Positions 41,876 through 49,735 of a stretch of 64,000 nucleotides of DNA are shown here, one piece after another. A program made the translations under genes and the position numbers. The first letter of the stretch is position 1; each line of letters opens with the position of its first letter. This DNA comes from Cellulosimicrobium cellulans. Lineage in GTDB: Bacteria; Actinomycetota; Actinomycetes; Actinomycetales; Cellulomonadaceae. The DNA lies in assembly GCF_016907755.1 (NCBI RefSeq), contig NZ_JAFBCN010000001.1:3906001-3970000 (forward strand). The letters run 5' to 3'. Under the pieces are notes generated by a model that had not been told where the DNA came from, did no database searches, and saw only the letters and a list, made by a program, of their open reading frames with translations.

Positions 41876-44800
41876 TCAGCCCTTGACGTGGCCGTACCGG
41901 TGCGTGGTGCGGCTGACGGCCTGCTCGTGCAGGACCGTGAGCAGCTCACGGCGGCCGCTCGCGACGACGGGGTGGTCCAGGACCGTGACCTCGCCGACGT
42001 GCTCGGCGGCGGCCTCGTGCAGCCCGGGCGCCGACCCGACCACGCGGACGCGACCCCGGACCGCGCCCGACGCGACGCGGCGCGCGAGCTCGTCGTCGCT
42101 CACCGCGGCGTCACCGGACGACGGCACGACCACCGCCGGGACGCCCGCCGTCCGCGCGGCGTGCAGCACGCGCTCGACCTCGACCGGGAGGGCGTCCGCA
42201 CCGACCCGCACCGTGAGCACGTCGACCGGGCGGTAGCGGAGCACGTTCGACTCGACGTGCAGCCCCGACGGGTCGTGCTCAGCGGCGAACTCCCGCTCCC
42301 ACCACCGCGCGTCGTCGGCCTTCGCCCACGCGAGCCACGCCTCGGGCGCGGCCTCACGCGCGGGCGGCGTGGCGTCGGCCGGCGCGGCCCGCCCGGGCGC
42401 CGTGGTGCCCGACGACGTCCCCGCGCCCTCGTCGGCGCCCGCGCCCGGCGCGTCGCTCCAGCGCCCGAGCTGCGCGACGTAGCTCGGCCCGCCCGCCTTG
42501 GCGCCCGGCCCGACGGCCGACTGCTTCCACCCGCCGAAGGACTGGCGCTGCACGATCGCGCCAGTGATGTGCCGGTTGACGTAGGCGTTGCCGACCTGGA
42601 CGGCGTCGAGCCAGCGCGCGACCTCGGCGTCGTCGAGGCTGTGGATCCCGCCGGTGAGCCCGAACGGGACGGCGTTCTGCAGCGCGATCGCCTCGTCGAG
42701 CGTGGGGACGGTCATGATCCCGAGCACGGGACCGAAGTACTCGGTGAGGTGGAACGGCGACCCGGGTGCGACGCCCTCCTTGAGGCCGGGCGTCCAGAGC
42801 CGGCCCTCCAGGTCGGGCCCGCCGTCGAGCGGCCGCGGACGCACGAGCCAAAACTCCCCCGGCTCCAGCGTCGTCAGCGCGTGCAAGAGCTTGCCCGAGG
42901 CGGGCTCGGTGAGCGGGCCCATGGTCGTCGCGACGTCGGTGGCCGGGCCGACCGCGAGCGAGCGCACCGCGTCCACGAGCTGGCGACGTACGCGGCGCCC
43001 CGTCTCGGTCCGCGGGTCGCCCGCCGAGCCGACGAGGATCGCGAGCGACGCGGCCGAGCACTTCTGCCCCGCGTGCCCGAACGCCGACCGCACGAGGTCG
43101 GCGACCGCGAGGTCGAGGTCCGCCGACGGCGTGATGACGAGCGCGTTCTTGCCCGACGTCTCGGCGAGCACCGGGCGCGACGGCTTCCACCGCGCGAAGA
43201 GCTGCGCGGTCTCGATCGAGCCCGTGAGCACGACGCGCGCGACGTCGTCGTGCGTGACGAGGCGCGTCCCGAGCTCGTCGTCGGGGACGCGGACGTACTG
43301 CACGACCTCGGTGACGGACCCGGCGTCCAGGCCCGCGAAGTCCCCCGGCGACGCCGCGACGGCGTCCCGCAGGCCCGCGTGGATCGCCTCGACCGCCACC
43401 TCGAGGCAGCGCGGCGTCGGCGGCGCGGGCTTGGCGAGCACGGCGGACCCGGCCGCGAGCGCCGCGAGGACCCCGCCGACGGGGATCGCGACGGGGAAGT
43501 TCCACGGCGGCGTGACGAGCGTGACGCCGTCGGGCGTGAACCGGGCGCCGGGCACGTGCTCCAGCTCCTCGGCGGAGCGCGCGTAGTAGCGCGCGAAGTC
43601 GACGGCCTCGCTCACCTCGGGGTCGGCCTCGGCGACGGTCTTGCCCGGCTCGTGCACCATCGCGGCGACGAGGTCGGTGCGCGCCTCCTCGAGCCGCCGG
43701 GCGACGGCGCGCAGCGCGGCGGCGCGGGCGGTCGGGGCGACCCGCGACCACGCCGCGGTCGCGCGCACGGCGGTCGCGACGGCGTCGTCCACCTGGGCCG
43801 TGGAGGTGAGCTGGGGCGTCCGCACGGCCACGAACCCGGACCCGGGCCCGGTCACGTGGCGCGCCCACTCACGCGCGGCGGCGACAGCGGGATCGGTGTC
43901 GGCGGCGTTGGCGAACCCGCCCCCGCCGAACCCGGGGTTGCGGGTGGGTTCGGCGCCGTCGCGGCCGACAACCCCGGGTTCGGCGGGCTGGTGCGGACCG
44001 GCGGCGGTCGGGGCGTCCGCGCGCGGGCGGCGGCGCGGTGTCACGTCGGCATCCTCGTAGTGCACGCCGTGGCGCACGGACGCGCGGAACGCGGCCTCCT
44101 GGCGCTCCATCAGGCTGCCCGCGGGGGCGCCACCGTCCGCGAACATGGCGTGCAGGAAGTTCTGCTCGGCCGCGTTCTCCTCGAGGCGGCGCACGAGGTA
44201 GGAGATCGCGACGTCGAAGTCCTCGTCGCGCACGACGGGCGTGTACAGCACGACGCGGCCGCCGCGCCCCGCGTGCGGGCCGGTCACGACGCGGTCGGCC
44301 GCGACCTCGTCGCGCACGGCGCGCGCCTCGCCAGGAGCCATGCCCTGGAGCATCTCGACGTCGAGCGCGTGGCTCACGCCGCGGGCGCGGCCGAGGAGCA
44401 CCGCGAGCGCGACATGGAAGAGGTTGTGGCTCGCGACGCCGATGCGCACGGCGTCCGTCCGGGGCTCGCGCAGCGCGTGGTCGAGCAGGCGGACGTAGTT
44501 CGCGTCGACGTCGGGCTTGGTCGGGTACGGCGCCTGCGGCCAGCCGTGCAGCTCGGCCTCGACAGCCTCCATCGCGAGGTTCGCGCCCTTGACGAGGCGG
44601 ACCTTGATCGGCGCTCCCCCGGCGGCGACGCGCTCGGTCGCGAACCGCGTGAGCCCGTCGAGCGCGCCGAGCGCGTCGGGCAGGTAGGCCTGGAGCACGA
44701 TCCCGGCCTCGAGGTCGTGCAGGTCGTCGTGCGCGAGGATCTCGCGGAACACCGCGGTCGTCAGCGCGAGGTCCTTGTACTCCTCCATGTCGAGGTTGAG

Positions 44801-45511
44801 GAAGACGCCGTGGTCGCGCGCCGCGCGGTAGAGCGGCAGGAGCCGCTCGACGACGCGCTCGCACGACCCGTCGAGGTCCCACGTGACGAGCTGCGACGCG
44901 ACGGACGACACCTTGACCGACACGTAGTCGACGTCCGGGCGCCGCACGAGCGCGAGCGTGCGCTCGAGCCGCGCGTCCGCCTCCGCCTCGCCGAGCACCG
45001 CCTCGCCGAGCAGGTTGACGTTGAGCGCGTAGCCCTCCGCCCGCGTCCGGGCGAGGTGCGGGCCGAGGCCGCGCCCGGCGTCGGCCACCAGGTGCCCCAC
45101 GAGCTGGCGCAGGCGCATCCGCGCGGCCGGCACGACGACGCGCGGCAGCACGGGCGCGACGCCCGCCCCGACGCGCAGGAGCGTCCGGTCGACCGGCCCG
45201 AGGAACGAGCCCGCGCTCCCGGCGAGCTCGCCGAGGCGGCCGAGCGCCCGCGCGGCGACGTGCACGTCCTGGGGGCGCGCGACGTCGTCGACGAACCGGA
45301 CCGCGAGCTCGAGGCCCGCGGGGTCGGAGACGAGCGCGCCGAGCCGCTCGGCGGTCTGCCGGGCGCGGGTGTCACCGGCACCTTCGCTGGCGGCGAGCCA
45401 GCGACCGGCCAGGGCGACGGCCTCCTCGACGAGGTCTTCCGGGGAGGTGAGGGTCGTGTCGCCGACGGCTCCGGGGGTGGGGAGCGGCCGGGCGGGCGCG
45501 TCGTTGCTCAT
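41876..45511 (-). CDS. putA: Bifunctional proline dehydrogenase / L-glutamate gamma-semialdehyde dehydrogenase PutA
   Basis: 1211 residues; ATG at 45511 preceded by GGAGGG. The N-terminal proline dehydrogenase barrel (~30-490) shows VSVKVSSVASQL, FLNLDMEEYKD, IKVRLVKGANL and the C-terminal RRLEENAAEQNF. The aldehyde dehydrogenase domain (~540-1040) has TPWNFPVAIP, LAETSGKNALVI (Glu) and the catalytic Cys in AGQKCSAASLAI. Together they oxidise proline to glutamate with substrate channelling. A C-terminal ~150-residue extension follows. The interdomain linker at residues 510-529 is encoded by a 60-nt palindromic repeat. No ribbon-helix-helix DNA-binding domain is present, so it is not self-regulating; a divergent AraC regulator is adjacent. 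Confidence 0.95.
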   Translation of the reverse strand: MSNDAPARPLPTPGAVGDTTLTSPEDLVEEAVALAGRWLAASEGAGDTRARQTAERLGALVSDPAGLELAVRFVDDVARPQDVHVAARALGRLGELAGSAGSFLGPVDRTLLRVGAGVAPVLPRVVVPAARMRLRQLVGHLVADAGRGLGPHLARTRAEGYALNVNLLGEAVLGEAEADARLERTLALVRRPDVDYVSVKVSSVASQLVTWDLDGSCERVVERLLPLYRAARDHGVFLNLDMEEYKDLALTTAVFREILAHDDLHDLEAGIVLQAYLPDALGALDGLTRFATERVAAGGAPIKVRLVKGANLAMEAVEAELHGWPQAPYPTKPDVDANYVRLLDHALREPRTDAVRIGVASHNLFHVALAVLLGRARGVSHALDVEMLQGMAPGEARAVRDEVAADRVVTGPHAGRGGRVVLYTPVVRDEDFDVAISYLVRRLEENAAEQNFLHAMFADGGAPAGSLMERQEAAFRASVRHGVHYEDADVTPRRRPRADAPTAAGPHQPAEPGVVGRDGAEPTRNPGFGGGGFANAADTDPAVAAAREWARHVTGPGSGFVAVRTPQLTSTAQVDDAVATAVRATAAWSRVAPTARAAALRAVARRLEEARTDLVAAMVHEPGKTVAEADPEVSEAVDFARYYARSAEELEHVPGARFTPDGVTLVTPPWNFPVAIPVGGVLAALAAGSAVLAKPAPPTPRCLEVAVEAIHAGLRDAVAASPGDFAGLDAGSVTEVVQYVRVPDDELGTRLVTHDDVARVVLTGSIETAQLFARWKPSRPVLAETSGKNALVITPSADLDLAVADLVRSAFGHAGQKCSAASLAILVGSAGDPRTETGRRVRRQLVDAVRSLAVGPATDVATTMGPLTEPASGKLLHALTTLEPGEFWLVRPRPLDGGPDLEGRLWTPGLKEGVAPGSPFHLTEYFGPVLGIMTVPTLDEAIALQNAVPFGLTGGIHSLDDAEVARWLDAVQVGNAYVNRHITGAIVQRQSFGGWKQSAVGPGAKAGGPSYVAQLGRWSDAPGAGADEGAGTSSGTTAPGRAAPADATPPAREAAPEAWLAWAKADDARWWEREFAAEHDPSGLHVESNVLRYRPVDVLTVRVGADALPVEVERVLHAARTAGVPAVVVPSSGDAAVSDDELARRVASGAVRGRVRVVGSAPGLHEAAAEHVGEVTVLDHPVVASGRRELLTVLHEQAVSRTTHRYGHVKG
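43925..43984. repeat. 60-nt palindromic element P1, inside putA
   Basis: Ends GCCGAACCCGGGGTTG and CAACCCCGGGTTCGGC are perfect inverted repeats, extended by GGG/CCC outside to 19 bp. On the putA strand the 60 nt start on a codon boundary and encode residues 510-529, between the two enzyme domains. Same length and terminal sequence as P2 at 46340-46399. Confidence 0.8.
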
Positions 45512-45564
45512 CCCTCCAGGGTGCCTCGGGTCGCGGTGACTCGTCTTGTACGATCCGGGGCGAC

Positions 45565-46314
45565 ATGGCACCCGTCCGCGACAACCTGTGGCCAGAGGGC
45601 GCGGCGCTCCTCGCCGCCCTCAGCCCCGCCATGGTCGCGCTCATGGACGAGCTGCCGGACACGATGTTCTGCGCCAAGGACGTCACGGGCCGGTACGTCG
45701 CGGTCAACCCCGTGTTCGTCGCGCGGACGAACGAACGCTCGCGCCGCGCCGTGCTGGGCCGACGTGCGCGCGACCTGTTCGTCCCGCAGCTCGCCGAGCG
45801 CTACGAGCAGCAGGACGCCGAGGTGCTGCGCGGGCGCGCGCTGCGCGGCGAGCTCGAGCGCATCCGGCGGCTCGGCGGCACGTCGGGCTGGTTCCTCACG
45901 TCCAAGCTCCCCGTGCACGACGACGCGGGCCACCTCGTGGGGATCGTGTCCGTCTCGCACGACCTGCGCGCGGGCGCGGCGGACGACGCCACCATGGACT
46001 CCCTCGCCGCGCTCGTCGCGGCGGTGGAGGCCGACCTCGGAGCCCGCTGGACGACGGCGCGGCTCGCCGAGGCCGCGGGATCCACGCCCGCGGTGCTCGA
46101 CCGGCGCGTGCGACGCGTGTACGGCGTGACGCCGCGCCAGCTCGTCCTGCGCACCCGGGTCGACCACGCGACGCGCCTGCTCGCGGGGAGCACCGCCTCG
46201 ATCGGCGACATCGCGGCGGACAGCGGCTTCTACGACCAGCCGTCGTTCACCCGCACGTTCGCGCGCCTCGCCGGCGAGACCCCGGCCCAGTACCGCCGCC
46301 GCACCCGCCGCTGA
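45565..46314 (+). CDS. PAS-domain AraC-family regulator, likely of putA
   Basis: 249 residues. An N-terminal PAS domain (~18-135) begins ALMDELPDTMFCAKDVTGRYVAVN, cited by DELPDTMFCAKD, and ends LVGIVSVSHDL. The C-terminal AraC helix-turn-helix (~155-245) has VTPRQLVLRTRVDHATRLL, IGDIAADSGFYDQPSFTRTFARLAG cited by DSGFYDQPSFTRTF, and ETPAQYRRR. The gene is divergent from putA with 53 bp between starts, so control of proline use is likely; the PAS ligand is unknown. A TACGAT box (45549-45554) ends 10 nt before the ATG. Element P2 follows the stop. Confidence 0.88.
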   Translation: MAPVRDNLWPEGAALLAALSPAMVALMDELPDTMFCAKDVTGRYVAVNPVFVARTNERSRRAVLGRRARDLFVPQLAERYEQQDAEVLRGRALRGELERIRRLGGTSGWFLTSKLPVHDDAGHLVGIVSVSHDLRAGAADDATMDSLAALVAAVEADLGARWTTARLAEAAGSTPAVLDRRVRRVYGVTPRQLVLRTRVDHATRLLAGSTASIGDIAADSGFYDQPSFTRTFARLAGETPAQYRRRTRR

Positions 46315-46339
46315 CCCGCGTCCGCCCGGCCCACCTCCT

Positions 46340-46399
46340 GCCGAGCCCGGGGTTGCGGGTCGCTCCGAGCGTCGGCTGACCGCGAACCCCGGGCTCGGC
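46340..46399. repeat. 60-nt palindromic element P2
   Basis: GCCGAGCCCGGGGTTGCGGGTC pairs with its near complement at the other end (20 of 22 positions) around a 16-nt loop. Located 25 nt after the AraC-type gene, where it could terminate. Same ends and length as P1. Confidence 0.8.
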
Positions 46400-46467
46400 G
46401 TCCGGTGACGCACCGATGGAGGCTGCCGCGGTGGCGAGAGGCGGCGTCGGGCACGGAGACTGACGGC

Positions 46468-47271
46468 ATGACCTCCGCAGACTCCTCGCACACCGTCCCG
46501 ACCGTCGACCTGCCCGGCGGTGCGATGCCGCTCCTCGGGCTCGGGACCTGGCAGTCCGAGGGCGACGACGCGTACCGCGCCGTGCGCCACGCGCTCGACG
46601 TGGGCTACCGGCACGTCGACACCGCGACGGGCTACGGCAACGAGGCGCAGGTCGGGCGCGCGCTCGCCGACTCGTCCGTGGACCGCGCCGACGTGTTCGT
46701 CACGACCAAGCTCCCGCCGGACGCCGCGGGCCGCGAGCGCGAGACGCTCGAGGCGTCGCTGCGCGACCTCGGCACCGACCACGTGGACCTGTGGCTCATC
46801 CACTGGCCGCCGGCGGGCGAGGCGTCGCCGTGGGTCTGGGAGCGGTTCGTCGAGCTGCGGAACGAGGGCAAGGTGCGGTCGATCGGGGTGAGCAACTACT
46901 CGGTCGAGCAGGTGGACGTCATCTCGGAGCAGGTCGGCGAGACGCCCGCCGTCGACCAGATCCCGTGGAGCCCCGCCGACTACGACCACCGTCTCGCGCA
47001 CGAGCTCGCGCAGCGCGGCGTCGTGCTCGAGGGGTACAGCCCGTTCAAGCGCACCGACCTCGAGGCGCCGGTGCTCGCCGAGGTCGGGGCCGCGCACGGC
47101 GTCACGCCGACCCAGGTCGTGCTGCGCTGGCACCTCGACCACGGGTTCGTCGTCATCCCCAAGTCGGTGACGCCGGAGCGCATCGAGGCGAACTTCCAGG
47201 TGACCGGGTTCACCCTCTCCGCGGACGAGCTCGCGGCGATCGACGCGCTCGGGCACCGCCGGGGCGCGTGA
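46468..47271 (+). CDS. Aldo/keto reductase
   Basis: 267 residues. The ATG at 46468 gives the usual N-terminus before LLGLGTWQSEGDDAYRAV. Catalytic tetrad: Asp in RHVDTATGYGNE, Tyr in the same motif, Lys in VTTKLP, His in LIHWPP; the NADPH-binding segment IPKSVTPERIEANFQV (~230) is intact. It belongs to the 2,5-diketo-gluconate reductase-like AKR5 group and reduces small aldehydes or ketones in the cytosol. It lies between the proline and glutamate genes but no direct metabolic link is evident. Confidence 0.92.
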   Translation: MTSADSSHTVPTVDLPGGAMPLLGLGTWQSEGDDAYRAVRHALDVGYRHVDTATGYGNEAQVGRALADSSVDRADVFVTTKLPPDAAGRERETLEASLRDLGTDHVDLWLIHWPPAGEASPWVWERFVELRNEGKVRSIGVSNYSVEQVDVISEQVGETPAVDQIPWSPADYDHRLAHELAQRGVVLEGYSPFKRTDLEAPVLAEVGAAHGVTPTQVVLRWHLDHGFVVIPKSVTPERIEANFQVTGFTLSADELAAIDALGHRRGA

Positions 47272-47357
47272 GCGGCGAGCGCCCGCGCCGGAGGTAGCGT
47301 GACCCTCGGTGCCGCACACCCCCGCGGCACCGAGGAGAACCTCGAACCGGAGGAACC

Positions 47358-48683
47358 GTGACGACGACGTCCGTGCCGCCCACCCTCACGAGCGGCGATA
47401 CCACCACCCCGCACCACCTCACCCCGACCCCGCAGACGACCCCCGCCTCTGCCCTCGACACCGCGCACGCGCAGCTCGCCGGCGCGGTCGGCTTCCTCGG
47501 CTACGACGACGGCCTGCACGAGATGCTCGCGACGCCGCGACGCGAGGTGAACGTCGCCGTCCCGTTGCGGCGCGACGACGGCCGCACCGTCCTCTTCCAC
47601 GGCTACCGGGTGCAGCACAACGTCTCGCGCGGCCCGGGCAAGGGCGGGCTGCGCTACTCCCCGAGCGTCGACGTCGACGAGGTCCGCGCGCTGGCCATGT
47701 GGATGACGTGGAAGTGCGCGATCGTCGACCTGCCCTACGGCGGGGCGAAGGGCGGCGTCGCGATCGACCCGCGCTGCTACTCCGAGGCCGAGCTCGAGCG
47801 CGTGACGCGCCGCTACACGTCGGAGATCATGCCGGTCATCGGCCCGGAGCGGGACATCATGGCGCCCGACATGGGCACCAGCGAGCAGACCATGGCCTGG
47901 GTCATGGACACCTACTCGGTCAACCAGGGCTACACGATCCCGGCCGTCGTGACCGGCAAGCCGATCACCGTGGGCGGCTCGCTCGGACGCACGACGGCGA
48001 CCAGCGCCGGGGTCGTGCACGTCACCGCCGCGGCGCTCGACGAGGCGGGCGTGGCGCTGTCCGACGTGACCGTCGCGATCCAGGGCTTCGGCAAGGTCGG
48101 GTCGCACGCCGCCGCGATCTTCGCGGCGCGCGGGGCGCGCGTCGTCGCGGTGTCCGACCAGTACGGGGGCGTGCACGACCCGGACGGGCTCGACGTGCGC
48201 GCCCTGCTCGAGCACGTCGCGGCGGCGGGCAGCGTGGTCGGCTTCGACCGTGCCGACCCCGTCGACAACGACGCGCTGCTCGCGCTCGACGTCGACGTCC
48301 TGGTCCCCGCCGCGGTCGAGGGCGTGCTCGACGGCGACACCGCGCGCACCGTGCGCGCCCGCTGGGTCGTCGAGGGCGCGAACGGCCCGACGACGGCCGA
48401 GGGCGACCGCGTGCTCGCGAAGAACGGCGTGACGGTCGTGCCGGACGTCCTCGCGAACGCGGGCGGCGTCGTCGTCTCCTACTTCGAGTGGGTCCAGGCG
48501 AACCAGGCGTACTGGTGGACCGCGGAGGAGATCGGCGACAAGCTCGAGCACCGCATGCTGCACGCGTACGAGGAGGTCGCGAGCCTCGCGCGCCGCGAGG
48601 AGCTGAGCCTGCGCGACGCCGCGCTCGTCATCGGCGTCCAGCGCGTCGCGGAGGCCCACCAGATCCGCGGCCTCTACCCCTGA
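47358..48683 (+). CDS. gdhA: Glu/Leu/Phe/Val dehydrogenase (glutamate dehydrogenase type)
   Basis: 441 residues from a GTG, with a ~35-residue Thr/Pro-rich N-terminal extension. Substrate site GPGKGGLRYSPSV with catalytic lysine, then DLPYGGAKGG (~125), APDMGTSEQTMAW (~165), and the nucleotide-binding AIQGFGKVGSHAA (~235). It deaminates glutamate to 2-oxoglutarate with NAD or NADP. Lying ~2 kb from putA, which yields glutamate, it would complete proline breakdown. The wording fits glutamate dehydrogenase better than branched-chain dehydrogenases, which are usually shorter. Element P3 follows the stop. Confidence 0.9.
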   Translation: MTTTSVPPTLTSGDTTTPHHLTPTPQTTPASALDTAHAQLAGAVGFLGYDDGLHEMLATPRREVNVAVPLRRDDGRTVLFHGYRVQHNVSRGPGKGGLRYSPSVDVDEVRALAMWMTWKCAIVDLPYGGAKGGVAIDPRCYSEAELERVTRRYTSEIMPVIGPERDIMAPDMGTSEQTMAWVMDTYSVNQGYTIPAVVTGKPITVGGSLGRTTATSAGVVHVTAAALDEAGVALSDVTVAIQGFGKVGSHAAAIFAARGARVVAVSDQYGGVHDPDGLDVRALLEHVAAAGSVVGFDRADPVDNDALLALDVDVLVPAAVEGVLDGDTARTVRARWVVEGANGPTTAEGDRVLAKNGVTVVPDVLANAGGVVVSYFEWVQANQAYWWTAEEIGDKLEHRMLHAYEEVASLARREELSLRDAALVIGVQRVAEAHQIRGLYP

Positions 48684-48700
48684 CCCGCGACGCTCGGCCC

Positions 48701-48760
48701 GCCGAGCGCGGGCTCCGCGACCGTCCTGGGCTCGATCCGGTCGCGGATCCCGTGCTCGGC
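48701..48760. repeat. 60-nt palindromic element P3
   Basis: Ends GCCGAGCGCGGGCTCCGCGACC and GGTCGCGGATCCCGTGCTCGGC pair at 20 of 22 positions, extended by CCC/GGG outside, around a 16-nt loop. It fills the gap between the convergent gdhA and TspO-like genes, a natural bidirectional terminator site. Confidence 0.8.
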
Positions 48761-48766
48761 GGGTGA

Positions 48767-49597
48767 TCAGGCGCGCGCAGGCCGGGTCGCCGCGACGACC
48801 GCGGCGACGAGCGCGACCACGGACGCACCGACGGCCGCCCATGCCACGGTGGTGTCCACGAGCTCGCCCTGGAACCGCCCGACGGCGATCCACGCGAGTC
48901 CCCACGCCATCGCGAGGCCGATGCCGAGGGCGAGCGCGCGGCGCCCGGTGGCGAACGCCGCCCACGCGACGGACAGCGCCGCGGCGAGCACGACGAGCAC
49001 GACCGACCAGCCCGTCGCGCCGAGGCCGAGCCCGCCGACGCGCGCGTCCGCGAGCGCCGCCGCGACGTTCGCGAGCGTCGCGACGCTCACCCAGCCGGTG
49101 TAGAGGCCCATGGTCCCGTCGAGCACGACGGCCTGCACGGTCGACTCGGGCCGCCGGCGCACGAGCCGCACCACGACCACGGCGTCGACCGCGAGCAGCG
49201 CCGCGATGACGACGACGCTGAGCGGGACCCAACCCGCCTGCACGACGCCGATCCACGCCGCGTTGAGGACCATGGAGACGAGGACCCACCACGCCGTCGC
49301 GCGCAGGCGCGGGCTCGCGGCGTGCCGCGGCAGCACCTGGTAGACCGCGAAGACGAAGAGCCCGAGGTAGATCACGGACCAGATGCGGAACGCCGGGTTG
49401 TCGGGCGCGACGGGCGTCGCGGTCGAGGAGAGCGCGCCCCCGGCGGTCTGCTCGACGGCGGTCCCGCCGAACGCGCCCGCACCGTAGGCCGCGGCACCGG
49501 CGGCGACGAGCGAGCCGACGAGGACGACGACCTGACGGACGCGGTCGGAGGGCGCGGGCGCGGGGACGGCGCCCGCCGGGACGGCTGCGGTGGTCAT
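48767..49597 (-). CDS. TspO/MBR-related tryptophan-rich membrane protein
   Basis: 276 residues from the ATG at 49597; two upstream ATGs would add six residues. Seven to eight membrane helices span most of the length. The segment DNPAFRIWSVIYLGLFVFAVYQ, cited by IWSVIYLGLF (~75), and LNAAWIGVVQAGW resemble the TspO/MBR group and its longer tryptophan-rich relatives, rather than canonical 160-residue TspO. Function is unknown; porphyrin or pigment regulation is described for true TspO only. It is convergent with gdhA across element P3. Confidence 0.7.
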   Translation of the reverse strand: MTTAAVPAGAVPAPAPSDRVRQVVVLVGSLVAAGAAAYGAGAFGGTAVEQTAGGALSSTATPVAPDNPAFRIWSVIYLGLFVFAVYQVLPRHAASPRLRATAWWVLVSMVLNAAWIGVVQAGWVPLSVVVIAALLAVDAVVVVRLVRRRPESTVQAVVLDGTMGLYTGWVSVATLANVAAALADARVGGLGLGATGWSVVLVVLAAALSVAWAAFATGRRALALGIGLAMAWGLAWIAVGRFQGELVDTTVAWAAVGASVVALVAAVVAATRPARA

Positions 49598-49735
49598 GCT
49601 CCACCGTCGCATCAATCAGCATGCTGAGCATCTTGGTCCGTCCCCGTGGACGGGACTGGTGCCCCGAGCACGCGTCCCACTATGCTCCGGCGCCAGACCG
49701 CCGCGCGGGTGCGGCGCATCGTGAGAGGCACGCCC

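Noticed and set aside
43925-43984. P1 in putA as an assembly error or frameshift
   Set aside because: The frame is intact on both sides, the insert is exactly 20 codons and it falls in a linker, so a real insertion is the simpler explanation.
41888-46129. A 1413-codon open frame antisense to putA
   Set aside because: It is the mirror of putA in high-GC DNA: Arg/Gly/Ala-rich with no recognisable domain, while the opposite strand encodes intact PutA motifs. The same holds for other very long antisense frames such as 11390-13549 and 57233-60760.
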